DNA of 64,000 bases, taken from positions 145,113 to 209,112 of the forward strand of contig UCIV01000034.1 in assembly GCA_900472575.1 (NCBI GenBank), given 5' to 3'. Below are positions 7,520-16,362 of the stretch, piece after piece. The notes beneath the pieces were generated by a model, which was not told the origin of the DNA, did no database searches, and was given only the letters and a program-made list of their open reading frames with translations. The DNA comes from Hyphomicrobiales bacterium (lineage in GTDB: Bacteria; Pseudomonadota; Alphaproteobacteria; Rhizobiales; Rhizobiaceae). The stretch's first letter is position 1; the number at the start of each line of letters is the position of its first letter. A program made the position numbers and the translations under genes.

Positions 7520-8422
7520 ATGGCAGGACAGGTCGAATTCGCGCGCATGAACGGGCTTGGCAACAAGATCCTGGTCGTCGATATGCGTGGTCGCACCGAC
7601 AAGGTGACGCCTGAGGCCGCGATTGCGCTTGCTGCCGATCCAGCCACCGAGTTCGACCAGATCATGGCGATCCATGATTCCAAGGCTCAGGGCACCGATG
7701 CCTGGATCGATATTCTCAACTGCGATGGCACAAAGGCGCAGGCCTGCGGCAACGGCACGCGCTGCGTGGTGCAGGCGCTGGCCTCCGAGACGGGCCGCAA
7801 GACGTTTACCTTCCAGACGGTTGCCGGCATCCTGAATGCGCAGGAGCATGAGGACGGCACGATTTCCGTCGACATGGGCAAGCCGGTTTTTCAATGGGAC
7901 AAGATCCCGCTTGCGGAAGAATTTTTCGATACCAGCCGGATCGAGCTGCAGATCGGGCCGATCGATGCGCCGATCCTGCATTCGCCGTCCGCCATGTCGA
8001 TGGGCAACCCGCATGCGGTCTTCTGGGTCGACAGGGACCCGATGGCATTCGATCTGGAGCGCTTCGGGCCGATGCTGGAAAACCATCCGATGTTTCCGGA
8101 AAAGGCCAATATCACGCTGGCGCAAGTCACAAGCGACAGTTCCTTGCGTACCCGCACCTGGGAGCGCGGTGCGGGCCTGACGCTTGCCTGCGGTTCGGCT
8201 GCCTGTGCCGCTGGCGTCTCGGCCGCCCGCACCGGTCGCACCGGCCGCAAGGTGACCATCGATGTTGCCTCCGCCCCCAGCCGCCAGCCGCTCGTTATCG
8301 AATGGAAAGATAACGATCATGTGGTGATGACGGGACCTGCCGAATGGGAATGGTCGGGCAAGGTCGATCCGGAAACCGGCGCATTCAGCCGCGATGCGGA
8401 ACCCGAGGTAAAGGCAAATTGA
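7520..8422 (+). CDS. dapF: Diaminopimelate epimerase
   Basis: 300 residues from the ATG at 7520 (MAGQVEFARMNGLGN). Nine further upstream codons are open, but the family starts at this Met. The enzyme interconverts LL- and meso-diaminopimelate by a two-base, cofactor-free mechanism for lysine and peptidoglycan synthesis. Both catalytic Cys are present: the first in KAQACGNGTRC (C76) and the second in LTLACGSAACA. MNGLGN at the N-terminus and SMGNPHAV in the middle are also family blocks. Its stop codon overlaps the TTG start of mtaB. Confidence 0.97.
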   Translation: MAGQVEFARMNGLGNKILVVDMRGRTDKVTPEAAIALAADPATEFDQIMAIHDSKAQGTDAWIDILNCDGTKAQACGNGTRCVVQALASETGRKTFTFQTVAGILNAQEHEDGTISVDMGKPVFQWDKIPLAEEFFDTSRIELQIGPIDAPILHSPSAMSMGNPHAVFWVDRDPMAFDLERFGPMLENHPMFPEKANITLAQVTSDSSLRTRTWERGAGLTLACGSAACAAGVSAARTGRTGRKVTIDVASAPSRQPLVIEWKDNDHVVMTGPAEWEWSGKVDPETGAFSRDAEPEVKAN

Positions 8423-9699
8423 GCGGCGTCGAGGTCATAACCTTCGGCTGTCGGCTCAACACCTATGAATCGGAAGTGATGCGGGCCGAGGCCGAAAAGG
8501 CTGGCCTCAACAATGCCGTGCTGGTGAACACCTGCGCCGTGACAGGCGAGGCGGTGCGGCAGGCGCGGCAGGCGATCCGCCGGGCGCGGCGGGAAAATCC
8601 GCATGCGCGCATCATCGTCACCGGCTGTGCGGCGCAGACCGAAAAGCAGGTGTTTGCCGACATGCCGGAAGTCGATGCCGTTTTAGGCAATGAGGAAAAG
8701 CTGAAAAGCACTTCCTATCGCGGCCTGCCGGATTTCGGCGTTTCGGCGGAAGAAAAGCTGCGCGTCAACGACATCATGAGCGTCAAGGCGACCGCGCCGC
8801 AGATGGTCAAGCATATCGACGGGCATGTACGCGCCTTCATCCAGGTGCAGAACGGCTGCGACCATCGCTGTACCTTCTGCATCATTCCTTACGGCCGGGG
8901 TAACTCCCGCTCGGTGCCGATGGGCGCAGTGGTGGAGCAGGCGCGAAAACTTACCGAAAGCGGCTATCGCGAGATCGTGCTGACCGGCGTCGATGCAACC
9001 AGCTATGGCGCGGATCTTCCGGGCAATCCGACGCTCGGTTATCTCGCAAAGACGCTTCTGAAACAGGTGCCGGAGATTCTGCGTCTGCGGCTGTCGTCGA
9101 TCGACAGTATCGAGGCCGATACGCATCTGTGGGACCTGATCGCCGACGAGCCGCGTTTCATGCCGCATCTGCATCTGTCGCTGCAGCATGGCGACGACAT
9201 GATTTTAAAGCGGATGAAGCGGCGTCATTCCCGCGCGGAGGCTCTGGCCTTCGTCGAGCAGGCGCGACGGTTGCGGCCGGAGATTGCCTTCGGTGCGGAT
9301 ATGATCGCCGGGTTCCCGACCGAGACGGAAGAGATGTTCGAAGGAGCTGCGACCCTGGCGGAAGAGGCCGGTATCTCCTTCCTGCATGTTTTTCCCTACA
9401 GCCCACGCCCCGGCACGCCGGCAGCGCGCATGCCGCAGGTGGACCGCGCGCTGGTCAAGGAGCGTGCCGCAAGGCTTCGCGCCCGTGGAGAGGCGCTGCA
9501 TCTTGCGCATCTCGACCGGATGGTCGGAACCGAGCAGACCGTCATCATTGAAAACAATGGCATGGCGCATACGGAAAACTTTTCGCTGGTTGCAGCGCCG
9601 GGACTGGTTCCCCGCGACATCGAGCGCGTTATGATTACGGGACATAGTGGCAAACATCTCGACATGCGGCTTCTGGCTACCCATGAGCGGGCGGCTTGA
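8419..9699 (+). CDS. mtaB: tRNA t6A37 methylthiotransferase MtaB
   Basis: 426 residues starting at a TTG (8419) that overlaps the dapF stop; AAGG is 4 bp and GAGG 10 bp upstream. An in-frame ATG at 8344 lies inside dapF and gives a non-homologous leader. This radical-SAM enzyme has two [4Fe-4S] clusters and adds a methylthio group to C2 of t6A37. The N-terminal UPF0004 domain has TFGCRLNTYESE and NTCAVTGEA Cys ligands, the radical-SAM motif is CDHRCTFC (around residue 150), and a C-terminal TRAM-like region follows. The t6A substrate is made by TsaD, encoded at 60965. Confidence 0.95.
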   Translation: MSGVEVITFGCRLNTYESEVMRAEAEKAGLNNAVLVNTCAVTGEAVRQARQAIRRARRENPHARIIVTGCAAQTEKQVFADMPEVDAVLGNEEKLKSTSYRGLPDFGVSAEEKLRVNDIMSVKATAPQMVKHIDGHVRAFIQVQNGCDHRCTFCIIPYGRGNSRSVPMGAVVEQARKLTESGYREIVLTGVDATSYGADLPGNPTLGYLAKTLLKQVPEILRLRLSSIDSIEADTHLWDLIADEPRFMPHLHLSLQHGDDMILKRMKRRHSRAEALAFVEQARRLRPEIAFGADMIAGFPTETEEMFEGAATLAEEAGISFLHVFPYSPRPGTPAARMPQVDRALVKERAARLRARGEALHLAHLDRMVGTEQTVIIENNGMAHTENFSLVAAPGLVPRDIERVMITGHSGKHLDMRLLATHERAA

Positions 9700-9718
9700 C
9701 CGAAACGGATTGTAAGTA

Positions 9719-11314
9719 ATGGTAAGTTTCATCAAACGCGTCTTCACCTTCGGCGACAAGCCTGTTGATCGGCCGGTTGACAGGTCTGCCGAGCAGCCGG
9801 TCGAAAAGCCGGTTGAAGACCAGTCGCCTGCATCGGGCGTCGTTGCCGTCGAGGACTTGCCGGTCACGCCGGTTGATCCGGTCGCACCGACCGAGATCGA
9901 GACGGCCGGGGGGCCTTCGAGTGATGAGGCGACGGGCGATGAGGCGGTTGCGGTTCTTGCCGGGGCTGAGGAGACGTCGGATCTCGGTGTCGTGCCGTTG
10001 TCGCTGCTGGAGGCGGAGGCTGCGGCTGAGACCGATAGCATCGTTCTCGCGGAAACACCCCCCTCTGCCCTGCCGGGCATCTCCCCCACAGGGGGGGAGA
10101 TCAAGGATGCGCCGCTGACGGCTGCTTTTGATGATGGTGCTGAAGGAGAGGGTATTGCTGCCGCAGGCACTGAGCTTTCTGATGGTGACGATGCTGTAAA
10201 TTCGACGGCTGATATGGAACAGGCGGTTAGCCGCCAGCCGATCTCCCCCCCTGTGGGGGAGATGTCCGGCAGGACAGAGGGGGGTAACGCCTCCGAAGTA
10301 ACGGAAGCCGCACCGCCAGTCCTCCCCAAAGGCTTTTCCACCTCGACATCCGAGCCGGAAGTCGTGGCAGTCGTGCCGCCGCCGAAGCTCACCTGGTTCC
10401 AGCGGCTGCGCGCCGGGCTTGCCCGCACGTCCTCGCAGCTGACCGGCCAGATCGCCGCTCTCTTCACCAAGCGCAAGCTGGACGACGAGACGCTTGAAGA
10501 TCTCGAGGACCTGCTGATCCAGGCCGATCTCGGCGTCGAGACGGCGATGCGGATCACCGGTACCTTGTCATCGGAACGTTACGGCAAGGACGTGACCGGC
10601 GAGGATGTGTCGCGCATCATGTCGGCCGAAATCACCAAGGTTCTGGCGCCGGTCGCCAAGCCGCTGGCACTCGATCTCAATCACAAGCCGCATGTCATTC
10701 TCGTTGTCGGCGTCAATGGCACCGGCAAGACGACGACCATCGGCAAGTTGGCGGCAAAGCTCTCGGGCTCGGGCCTCAAGGTCATGCTGGCTGCCGGCGA
10801 TACGTTCCGTGCCGCGGCGATCGAGCAGCTGAAAATCTGGGCGGATCGCACCAATTCGGAATTCATCGGCACCAAGCTCGGCGCCGATGCGGCGGGACTT
10901 GCCTATGACGCCTATGTGCAGGCGAAGGAAAACAAGTCCGACGTGCTGATCATTGACACTGCCGGCCGACTGCAGAACAAGGCCGAGCTTATGGCGGAGC
11001 TGGAGAAGATCGTGCGTGTCCTCAACAAGCTTGATCCGGATGCGCCGCACACCGTGTTGCAGACGCTCGATGCGACGACCGGTCAGAACGCGATGAACCA
11101 AGTCGAAATTTTTCGCAACGTCGCCGGCGTCAGCGGTCTGATCATGACCAAGCTCGACGGGACCGCGCGCGGCGGCATTCTGGTGGCGATCGCCGCCAAG
11201 CATCGCCTACCGGTCTATTTCATCGGTGTCGGCGAAGGTGTCGACGATCTCGAACCCTTCGAGGCGAAGGATTTTGCCGAGGCGATTGCAGGGCTGACAC
11301 CTGCGCCGCATTGA
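9719..11314 (+). CDS. ftsY: Signal recognition particle receptor FtsY, with two repeat-derived peptides in its N-terminal region
   Basis: 531 residues, much longer than a minimal FtsY (about 300-400), because of an acidic, disordered N-terminal A region of about 220 residues. The NG GTPase core begins near LTWFQRLRAGLART (224 on): P-loop GVNGTGKTTTIGK (331-343), DTFRAAAIEQL (361-371), DTAGRLQNK (413-421), TKLDGTARGG (477-486). It docks the Ffh-ribosome complex at the membrane. Two peptides in the A region, TPPSALPGISPTGGEI (113-128) and QPISPPVGEMSGRTEGG (173-189), are in-frame translations of inverted copies of a palindromic repeat. It lies 19 bp after mtaB. Confidence 0.96.
   Translation: MVSFIKRVFTFGDKPVDRPVDRSAEQPVEKPVEDQSPASGVVAVEDLPVTPVDPVAPTEIETAGGPSSDEATGDEAVAVLAGAEETSDLGVVPLSLLEAEAAAETDSIVLAETPPSALPGISPTGGEIKDAPLTAAFDDGAEGEGIAAAGTELSDGDDAVNSTADMEQAVSRQPISPPVGEMSGRTEGGNASEVTEAAPPVLPKGFSTSTSEPEVVAVVPPPKLTWFQRLRAGLARTSSQLTGQIAALFTKRKLDDETLEDLEDLLIQADLGVETAMRITGTLSSERYGKDVTGEDVSRIMSAEITKVLAPVAKPLALDLNHKPHVILVVGVNGTGKTTTIGKLAAKLSGSGLKVMLAAGDTFRAAAIEQLKIWADRTNSEFIGTKLGADAAGLAYDAYVQAKENKSDVLIIDTAGRLQNKAELMAELEKIVRVLNKLDPDAPHTVLQTLDATTGQNAMNQVEIFRNVAGVSGLIMTKLDGTARGGILVAIAAKHRLPVYFIGVGEGVDDLEPFEAKDFAEAIAGLTPAPH
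10057..10102 (-). repeat. Palindromic REP/RIME-like element, copy A (inside ftsY)
   Basis: About 46 bp within the ftsY reading frame. Its reverse complement matches copy B almost base for base. It contains two hairpin units, one with arms ATCTCCCC/GGGGAGAT and one with arms GCCC/GGGC around GGCA. In the ftsY frame it encodes a Pro/Gly-rich peptide without a stop. Confidence 0.85.
10240..10287 (+). repeat. Palindromic REP/RIME-like element, copy B (inside ftsY)
   Basis: The inverted partner of copy A, 137 bp downstream. Relative to A the second hairpin reads GTCC-GGCA-GGAC instead of GCCC-GGCA-GGGC: both arms changed together, preserving pairing. It too is translated in frame. Confidence 0.85.
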
Positions 11315-11367
11315 TGACACGAAGTAAAGATTTGGCTTCGGATAAATACAAATTATAGTTGGGTCCC

Positions 11368-12018
11368 ATGCAGACGATCGAAAGCGATGTTACGCCGACC
11401 AAGGAAGAGAAGCAGAAGCCGGGCCTGAAAATGGCACTGGAACTGGGCCCCTTGCTGGTCTTCTTCTTCGGCAACCTGCGTGGCGAATGGCTGGTCGGCA
11501 AGTTTCCGGCACTGTCTGCCATCGGCGGGCCGCTGCTGATCGCCACCGCGCTGTTCATGGTTGCGACGGTAATCTCGCTGATCATCTCGAAGATCGTCTT
11601 CAAGCATCTGCCGGTCATGCCCTTCGTCTCGGGCGTCGTCGTCATGGTGTTCGGTGGATTGTCGATCTGGCTGCAGGACGAGACCTTCATCAAGATGAAG
11701 CCGACCATCGTCAACACGCTGTTCGGTGTCGTGCTGCTCGGCGGCCTCGTCTTCGGCAAGTCGCTGCTCGGTTATGTCTTCAATGCCGCATTCAATCTGG
11801 ATGCGGAGGGCTGGAAGAAGCTGACCCTGCGCTGGGGAATTTTCTTCCTGTTCCTGGCGATACTCAACGAGGTGGTCTGGCGCAATTTCTCCGACGAGGC
11901 CTGGGTCAATTTCAAGGTCTGGGGCACGATGCCGATCACCATTCTATTCACGCTGTCGCAGATGCCGCTGATCATGCGCCACACCGTGCAGGACACCGTT
12001 GCCGAAGGTGACAAGTGA
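11368..12018 (+). CDS. ispZ: Inner membrane septation protein A (YciB/IspZ family)
   Basis: 216 residues from the ATG at 11368. Family blocks are ELGPLLVFFFGN near the start, then PLLIATALFMVATVISLI, RWGIFFLFLAILNEVVWR and the C-terminal TMPITILFTLSQMPLI; five or so membrane helices. YciB/IspZ proteins take part in cell-envelope and septum synthesis, but the molecular activity is not established. It follows ftsY by 53 bp and overlaps the next gene by 4 bp, so it probably belongs to this operon. Confidence 0.93.
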   Translation: MQTIESDVTPTKEEKQKPGLKMALELGPLLVFFFGNLRGEWLVGKFPALSAIGGPLLIATALFMVATVISLIISKIVFKHLPVMPFVSGVVVMVFGGLSIWLQDETFIKMKPTIVNTLFGVVLLGGLVFGKSLLGYVFNAAFNLDAEGWKKLTLRWGIFFLFLAILNEVVWRNFSDEAWVNFKVWGTMPITILFTLSQMPLIMRHTVQDTVAEGDK

Positions 12019-12602
12019 CGACCTTTACGCCGGAAACCGACGATGTCTCCCGGCGCTGGCTGATCGCCGCACTCGTCCTTTTTCTGCTGCAGATCACGAT
12101 CCTCTATTTCATGGGTCGCGTGCCGATCTGCGAATGCGGATATGTGAAGCTGTTCGAACCGGGGGTGAATTCGCCGGGAAACTCGCAGCATCTGGCCGAT
12201 TGGTACACGCCGTCGCATATCATTCACGGCTTCCTGTTTTATGCTTTTGGCTGGTTGCTCCTGCGTCGCCGGTCGATCTCCGAGCGTCTGGCGCTGGCGG
12301 TTTTCATCGAGGCCGCATGGGAGATCGCGGAAAATTCGCCGCTCATTATCGACCGGTATCGCAATGCGACGATGGCGCTTGGTTATTCGGGTGACAGCAT
12401 CCTCAATTCGGCAATGGATACGGTGTTCATGACACTCGGGTTTCTGTTTGCTTCCCGCATGCCCGTCTGGCTGACCGTCACGGTCGCAATCGTTTTCGAG
12501 CTTTTCACCGGCTGGTTGATCCGTGACAACCTCACGCTCAATGTGCTGATGCTGATCTGGCCGATAGATGCGGTCAGGACATGGCAGAGCGCCATCGGCT
12601 GA
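12015..12602 (+). CDS. DUF2585/UPF0314 family membrane protein
   Basis: 195 residues starting at GTG 12015, which overlaps the ispZ stop (GTGA). Four or more hydrophobic helices are visible (about 15-35, 70-86, 136-152, 155-172). Conserved-looking polar segments are CECGYVKLFEPGVNSPGNSQHLADWYTPSHIIHG (38-71) and EAAWEIAENSPLIIDRYR (about 100-117), rich in His, Glu and Asp, which suggests a metal site or an enzymatic role within the membrane. Function is unknown. The coupling to ispZ is the only contextual clue. Confidence 0.85.
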   Translation: MTTFTPETDDVSRRWLIAALVLFLLQITILYFMGRVPICECGYVKLFEPGVNSPGNSQHLADWYTPSHIIHGFLFYAFGWLLLRRRSISERLALAVFIEAAWEIAENSPLIIDRYRNATMALGYSGDSILNSAMDTVFMTLGFLFASRMPVWLTVTVAIVFELFTGWLIRDNLTLNVLMLIWPIDAVRTWQSAIG

Positions 12603-12714
12603 ACCTGTGCAGAGGTACCTTTTCGAGCCCCACTGTCGTCGAAATGTTAACGTTCTAGGCCTAGGGCTTTTTCATAACCGACAGGATGCATGAAGGCTTT
12701 CTGCGCAGGGTCAG

Positions 12715-13896
12715 ATGGAACAGACCGATAATTTTGCCTATCTCTTGCCGTTCATTTTTCTGGTTTTCGGCAGCATTTTTCTGATCGCCGACCGATGGTC
12801 CGATGGCTCAGCTCGTTACTGGGGGCTGGGCTACATTTCGGCGGCGCTCGGCTTTGCCTTTCCTATCCTTGCCTATGCGCTGCCTTTGCCGGCACAGGCA
12901 GTGCTCTCGAATGTGTTCTTCTACGCAGCATTTTTTCTCTATAGCCATGCCATGCTTGTCAGGTTCAGGCGCCCGACATTGTTGCTGCCGCGGCTGCTTT
13001 TCACGTTGACGGCTTTTGCGGTCGTCTGCTGGTTTATCCTTGTCGAGGAAGATCTGAGATCGCAGCTTGCGATCGGCGATTCATCGCTGGCGGTGCTGCT
13101 TGGTATTGCAATCGTTTCCGTGTGGAGATTTGCCAAGTCGGCGATTGATCGTTTGCTCGTGGTTATGGCGTCAATGGTCGTGCTGGAGACCGCCATCCGG
13201 GTGTCGGCTCTCCTTGTTTCCACGTCTGCTGGCAATTTTGATTCACTCGACCAGTTCTTGTCTTCCGAATATGCTTTCCTGATGCAGATGGCGGCGAGCA
13301 TCGTCGGCTTCATCATGGCGCTGGCTGTTTTGGGTTCGGTCGTCTCGGATGTGGTTATGGGTCATCGTGATGCGGCGTGCCGCGATCCTCTCACCGGGTT
13401 GTTCAACCGACGCGGTTTCGAGCTGGCTTTGCCCGAAGCCAAGGGAGGTGCCTTTCCTGCAGGGGCTGTTATCGTCGGGGATATCGATTACTTCAAACAG
13501 GTCAATGATCGCTTCGGCCATGCAGCCGGTGATCATGTCATTATCGGGTTTGCGCAGATTTTGAGAGCGAACCTCAGAAGTGTTGCGATCGCGCGTTTTG
13601 GGGGCGAAGAGTTCGTCAGTTTTCTGCCTGGTATCGGCCGAATGGAAGCGGCGGATATGGTGGAAAAGGCGAGGTTCGGGTTTGCCGCCATGAGCTGGCA
13701 AGATCATGGGGTCGATGGGACGATTACAGCGAGTTTCGGTGTTTCGGCCACCGCACCCGGAGATCATTCCGTGCATGATGCCCTCGCGCGGGCGGACGCC
13801 TGTCTCTATACGGCAAAGAATTCCGGTCGCAACAGGGTCGTGACAGAAGGGCAACGGCCGCCGGAGGGACCGCCGCCGCTCAGGATCGTTTCTTAA
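12715..13896 (+). CDS. Membrane-anchored diguanylate cyclase (GGDEF)
   Basis: 393 residues. Six or so N-terminal membrane helices (about 8-210) precede a cytoplasmic GGDEF domain starting at DPLTGLFNRRGFE. The active-site loop is RFGGEEF (about 292-298), a catalytically competent GGEEF, and DIDYFKQVND supplies the metal-binding Asp. The product would be cyclic di-GMP. The inhibitory RxxD site normally five residues before the loop is not present (LRSVAIA occupies that place), so product feedback at this site is unlikely. It stands alone between ispZ/DUF2585 and the convergent ccmG gene. Confidence 0.92.
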   Translation: MEQTDNFAYLLPFIFLVFGSIFLIADRWSDGSARYWGLGYISAALGFAFPILAYALPLPAQAVLSNVFFYAAFFLYSHAMLVRFRRPTLLLPRLLFTLTAFAVVCWFILVEEDLRSQLAIGDSSLAVLLGIAIVSVWRFAKSAIDRLLVVMASMVVLETAIRVSALLVSTSAGNFDSLDQFLSSEYAFLMQMAASIVGFIMALAVLGSVVSDVVMGHRDAACRDPLTGLFNRRGFELALPEAKGGAFPAGAVIVGDIDYFKQVNDRFGHAAGDHVIIGFAQILRANLRSVAIARFGGEEFVSFLPGIGRMEAADMVEKARFGFAAMSWQDHGVDGTITASFGVSATAPGDHSVHDALARADACLYTAKNSGRNRVVTEGQRPPEGPPPLRIVS

Positions 13897-13904
13897 AGAT
13901 AAAG

Positions 13905-14516
13905 TTAGCTCTTGGCTGCGCCCAAAGCCTTTTCAATCGCTGGCAATAGTTGCTGTGTCAGGCTGCGCTCATCGAAGGGGCCGACCTTCTTGTAGAGGAT
14001 CGTGCCGTCCGGGCCGACCAGATAGCTTTCCGGAATGCCGTAAACGCCCCAGTCGATTGCCGCCTTGCCGTTCGGGTCGACGCCGATCGCCTTGTAGGGA
14101 TTACCAAGCTCGCCGAGGAAACGCAGGGCGTTGTCGTTGCGGTCCTTGTAGTTGATGCCCACGATGTTAAGCCGGCTATCGTTCGCCAGCTGCTTCAGGA
14201 TGGGATGTTCCTGCCGGCAGGGCACGCACCATGAGGCGAAGACGTTGACCAGGGTCAGCTTGCCCTTGATGGCGGCATCCGTCAGGGCAGCGGTGTTCGA
14301 ACCTTCCAGCGGTGGTAACGCAAGCGATGGCGCCGTCTTGCCGATCAGCGCAGACGGGATGGCGGAAACGTCGAGCCCGTTGACGTCCTGGTCGTAGAGC
14401 ATCTTTCCGGCGATCGCGGCAAAGCCCAGAAAGACGGCAAGCGGGATCAGCGCCAGTGCGTAACGGCTGCGGTTGCGTTTTGGTTTGAGGTTGGCGTCTT
14501 CCGTGCCGGATGTCAT
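13905..14516 (-). CDS. ccmG: Thiol:disulfide interchange protein CcmG/DsbE
   Basis: 203 residues, a membrane-anchored periplasmic thioredoxin (anchor at about 20-42). The active site is WCVPC in VFASWCVPCRQEH (about 94-106), and GVYGIPESYLVGPDG contains the cis-Pro loop of CcmG proteins. It keeps apocytochrome c Cys residues reduced for heme ligation. Rhizobial homologs are also called CycY. Its ATG overlaps the ccmD stop by 4 bp. It is the last gene of the leftward ccmABCDG operon. Confidence 0.95.
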   Translation of the reverse strand: MTSGTEDANLKPKRNRSRYALALIPLAVFLGFAAIAGKMLYDQDVNGLDVSAIPSALIGKTAPSLALPPLEGSNTAALTDAAIKGKLTLVNVFASWCVPCRQEHPILKQLANDSRLNIVGINYKDRNDNALRFLGELGNPYKAIGVDPNGKAAIDWGVYGIPESYLVGPDGTILYKKVGPFDERSLTQQLLPAIEKALGAAKS

Positions 14517-14692
14517 GACGAGGCTCCGTCTGTTGGGGCAGGGCGAGCGGAGCGGCGGCGGATGCCGGAGGCTTCCAGTTCTGCCAGTTCCTTTTGGCGG
14601 GCGCGGCCATCTAGCCAGACCGAGAAAATCAGACAGAGCATAACGATGGCGGCGACGGCATAGGATGCGGAGATGTAGAACGTATGGCTCAT
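14513..14692 (-). CDS. ccmD: Heme exporter protein D
   Basis: A 59-residue single-span membrane protein starting MSHTFYISASYAVAAIVMLC. The pattern of an N-terminal HTFYISASY block, one helix and a basic cytoplasmic tail (DGRARQKELAELEASGIRRR) is that of CcmD, which stabilises CcmABC and releases holo-CcmE. The frame is open upstream to 14758, inside ccmC, but the family begins at 14692. It starts 2 bp after the ccmC stop and overlaps ccmG by 4 bp. Confidence 0.92.
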   Translation of the reverse strand: MSHTFYISASYAVAAIVMLCLIFSVWLDGRARQKELAELEASGIRRRSARPAPTDGASS

Positions 14693-14693
14693 C

Positions 14694-15464
14694 TTACGCC
14701 TCCTTCGCCGGTGTCCGGCCTGCCATGCGGGCGGCCATGCGGCGTTGGGCCGAGACACGGCGGCGCCAGATCTCGTTGCGCATTGCCGCGATATGCAGGG
14801 TGAAGAACAGCAGCGTGAAGGCGAGGGCCATGATCAGCAGCGGCCAGAGAAATTCCTTGTCGATCGTCGGGCCGCCCATGCGGATGACGCTCGCTGGCTG
14901 ATGCAGCGTGTTCCACCAGTCGACCGAAAACTTGATGATCGGGATGTTGACGAAGCCGATCAGGATCAGCACGGCCGAAACGCGGGCAGCACGGCTTGGA
15001 TCGTCCATGGCGCGATTGAGCGCAATCAGGCCGAGATACATCAAAAACAGCACGAAAACGGAAGTCAGCCTTGCATCCCAGACCCACCATGTGCCCCACA
15101 TCGGCCTGCCCCAGAGCGATCCGGTGGCGAGTGCGATGAGGGTGAAGGCTGCACCAAGCGGTGCAGCGGTCTTGTGGGAAACATCCGCCAGTGGATGGCG
15201 CCAGACGAGCGTGCCGATCGCCGACATCGCCATGACCGAATAGCACATCATCGACAGCCAGGCGGCCGGCACATGCACATACATGATGCGCACCGTCATG
15301 CCCTGCTGGTAATCGCCTTCGCTGGCAAAGGTGAGATAAAGCCCGATTGCAAAGAGGATCGCGGTGATGCCGGCCATCCATGGCAGGATACGCGCCGCCA
15401 GGCCGAGGAAGCGTGTCGGGTTGGCCAGATCGGAGATTTTCGTGATGGCAAGGCTTTCGGGCAT
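14694..15464 (-). CDS. ccmC: Heme exporter protein C
   Basis: 256 residues with six membrane helices. The heme-handling, Trp-rich periplasmic motif is WGTWWVWDARLTS (about 118-130), flanked by the His residues typical of CcmC. It presents heme to CcmE for covalent attachment. It lies 43 bp after ccmB and directly before ccmD. The last 25 residues are basic (RRRVSAQRRMAARMAGR). Confidence 0.96.
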   Translation of the reverse strand: MPESLAITKISDLANPTRFLGLAARILPWMAGITAILFAIGLYLTFASEGDYQQGMTVRIMYVHVPAAWLSMMCYSVMAMSAIGTLVWRHPLADVSHKTAAPLGAAFTLIALATGSLWGRPMWGTWWVWDARLTSVFVLFLMYLGLIALNRAMDDPSRAARVSAVLILIGFVNIPIIKFSVDWWNTLHQPASVIRMGGPTIDKEFLWPLLIMALAFTLLFFTLHIAAMRNEIWRRRVSAQRRMAARMAGRTPAKEA

Positions 15465-15507
15465 TGGACTTTCTAACCGGGTCGTGCGTTTTCGAGAATG
15501 ATTCTAA

Positions 15508-16167
15508 TCAATCGGCCGTGTTTCGCAAAGCGAGTGCCGCGCCGATAGGACCGATCACCGCAAAAAACATCGTGATGGCCACCAATATCAGAAAAGGCGG
15601 CATGAAGGGGGCGGGATCTTCGACAGCCGCATAGGATGCGCTGACGCCGAAGATCAATACCGGGATTGCCAGCGGCAGGACGAGGATCGAGACCAGCAGG
15701 CCGCCACGGGGAAGGGCAACGGCGACGGCAGCACCCACCGCGCCGATGAAAGTCAGCGCCGGCGTGCCGACCAAAAGCGTCAGCATGGTCGCGCCGATCG
15801 CGACTTCGCTCATGTTCATGAACAGGCCGAGCAGCGGCGAGGCGATGACCAGCGGCAGGCCGTTGCCGAGCCAGTGGGCGAGACATTTGACCAGCACAGT
15901 CAGCGCCAGCGGGTGTTCCTGCATCAGGATCAGGTCAAGTGATCCGTCCTCGCGGTCGGTCTGGAACATGCGGTCGAGGCCCAGGAGTGCGGAGAGAAGT
16001 GCGCCGATCCACACGATGGCCGGGCCGATACGGGAGAGAAGATTGAGATCCGGCCCAACTCCAAAGGGGATGACGGCGACGACCGTCATGAAGAACAGCA
16101 CGCCAATCAGTGCGCCGCCGCCGGCACGGACCGAGAGTTTCAGGTCACGGAGGAGGAGGGCGGTCAT
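15508..16167 (-). CDS. ccmB: Heme exporter protein B
   Basis: 219 residues and six membrane helices; the start MTALLLRDLKLSVRAGGGALIGVLFF and the block TDREDGSLDLILMQEHPLALTVLVKCLAHWL are typical of CcmB, the permease partner of CcmA. CcmAB energises release of holo-CcmE. In most ccm operons ccmB follows ccmA closely; here 265 bp carrying two inverted repeats separate them. Confidence 0.95.
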   Translation of the reverse strand: MTALLLRDLKLSVRAGGGALIGVLFFMTVVAVIPFGVGPDLNLLSRIGPAIVWIGALLSALLGLDRMFQTDREDGSLDLILMQEHPLALTVLVKCLAHWLGNGLPLVIASPLLGLFMNMSEVAIGATMLTLLVGTPALTFIGAVGAAVAVALPRGGLLVSILVLPLAIPVLIFGVSASYAAVEDPAPFMPPFLILVAITMFFAVIGPIGAALALRNTAD

Positions 16168-16233
16168 CGGGCTCGAGTTCCCCGCGTATTGCTATCAGCC
16201 ATGGGATGAGGACCGCTATCTTGGTGGGTGGAG

Positions 16234-16282
16234 TTACCCCCCTTTGTCCTGCTGGACATCTCCCCCACAAGGGGGGAGATCA
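16234..16282 (-). repeat. Palindromic REP/RIME-like element, copy C (ccmA-ccmB gap)
   Basis: Same family and orientation as copy A. The second hairpin here is GTCC-AGCA-GGAC (reverse complement reading), again with both arms matched. It lies 66 bp upstream of the ccmB start codon, in the presumed ccmAB transcript. Confidence 0.85.
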
Positions 16283-16362
16283 CCAGAGGCCTGACTGTCG
16301 CTCTTCCAAAAAGCATGCGCTTTGCGGCAAGACTGAAGTGGTCTGAGGAGAGTGCGCCCAGC

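Noticed and set aside
9205..10557. 450-codon open frame antisense to mtaB/ftsY
   Set aside because: Ser/Thr-rich low-complexity mirror of the acidic ftsY region; not a gene.
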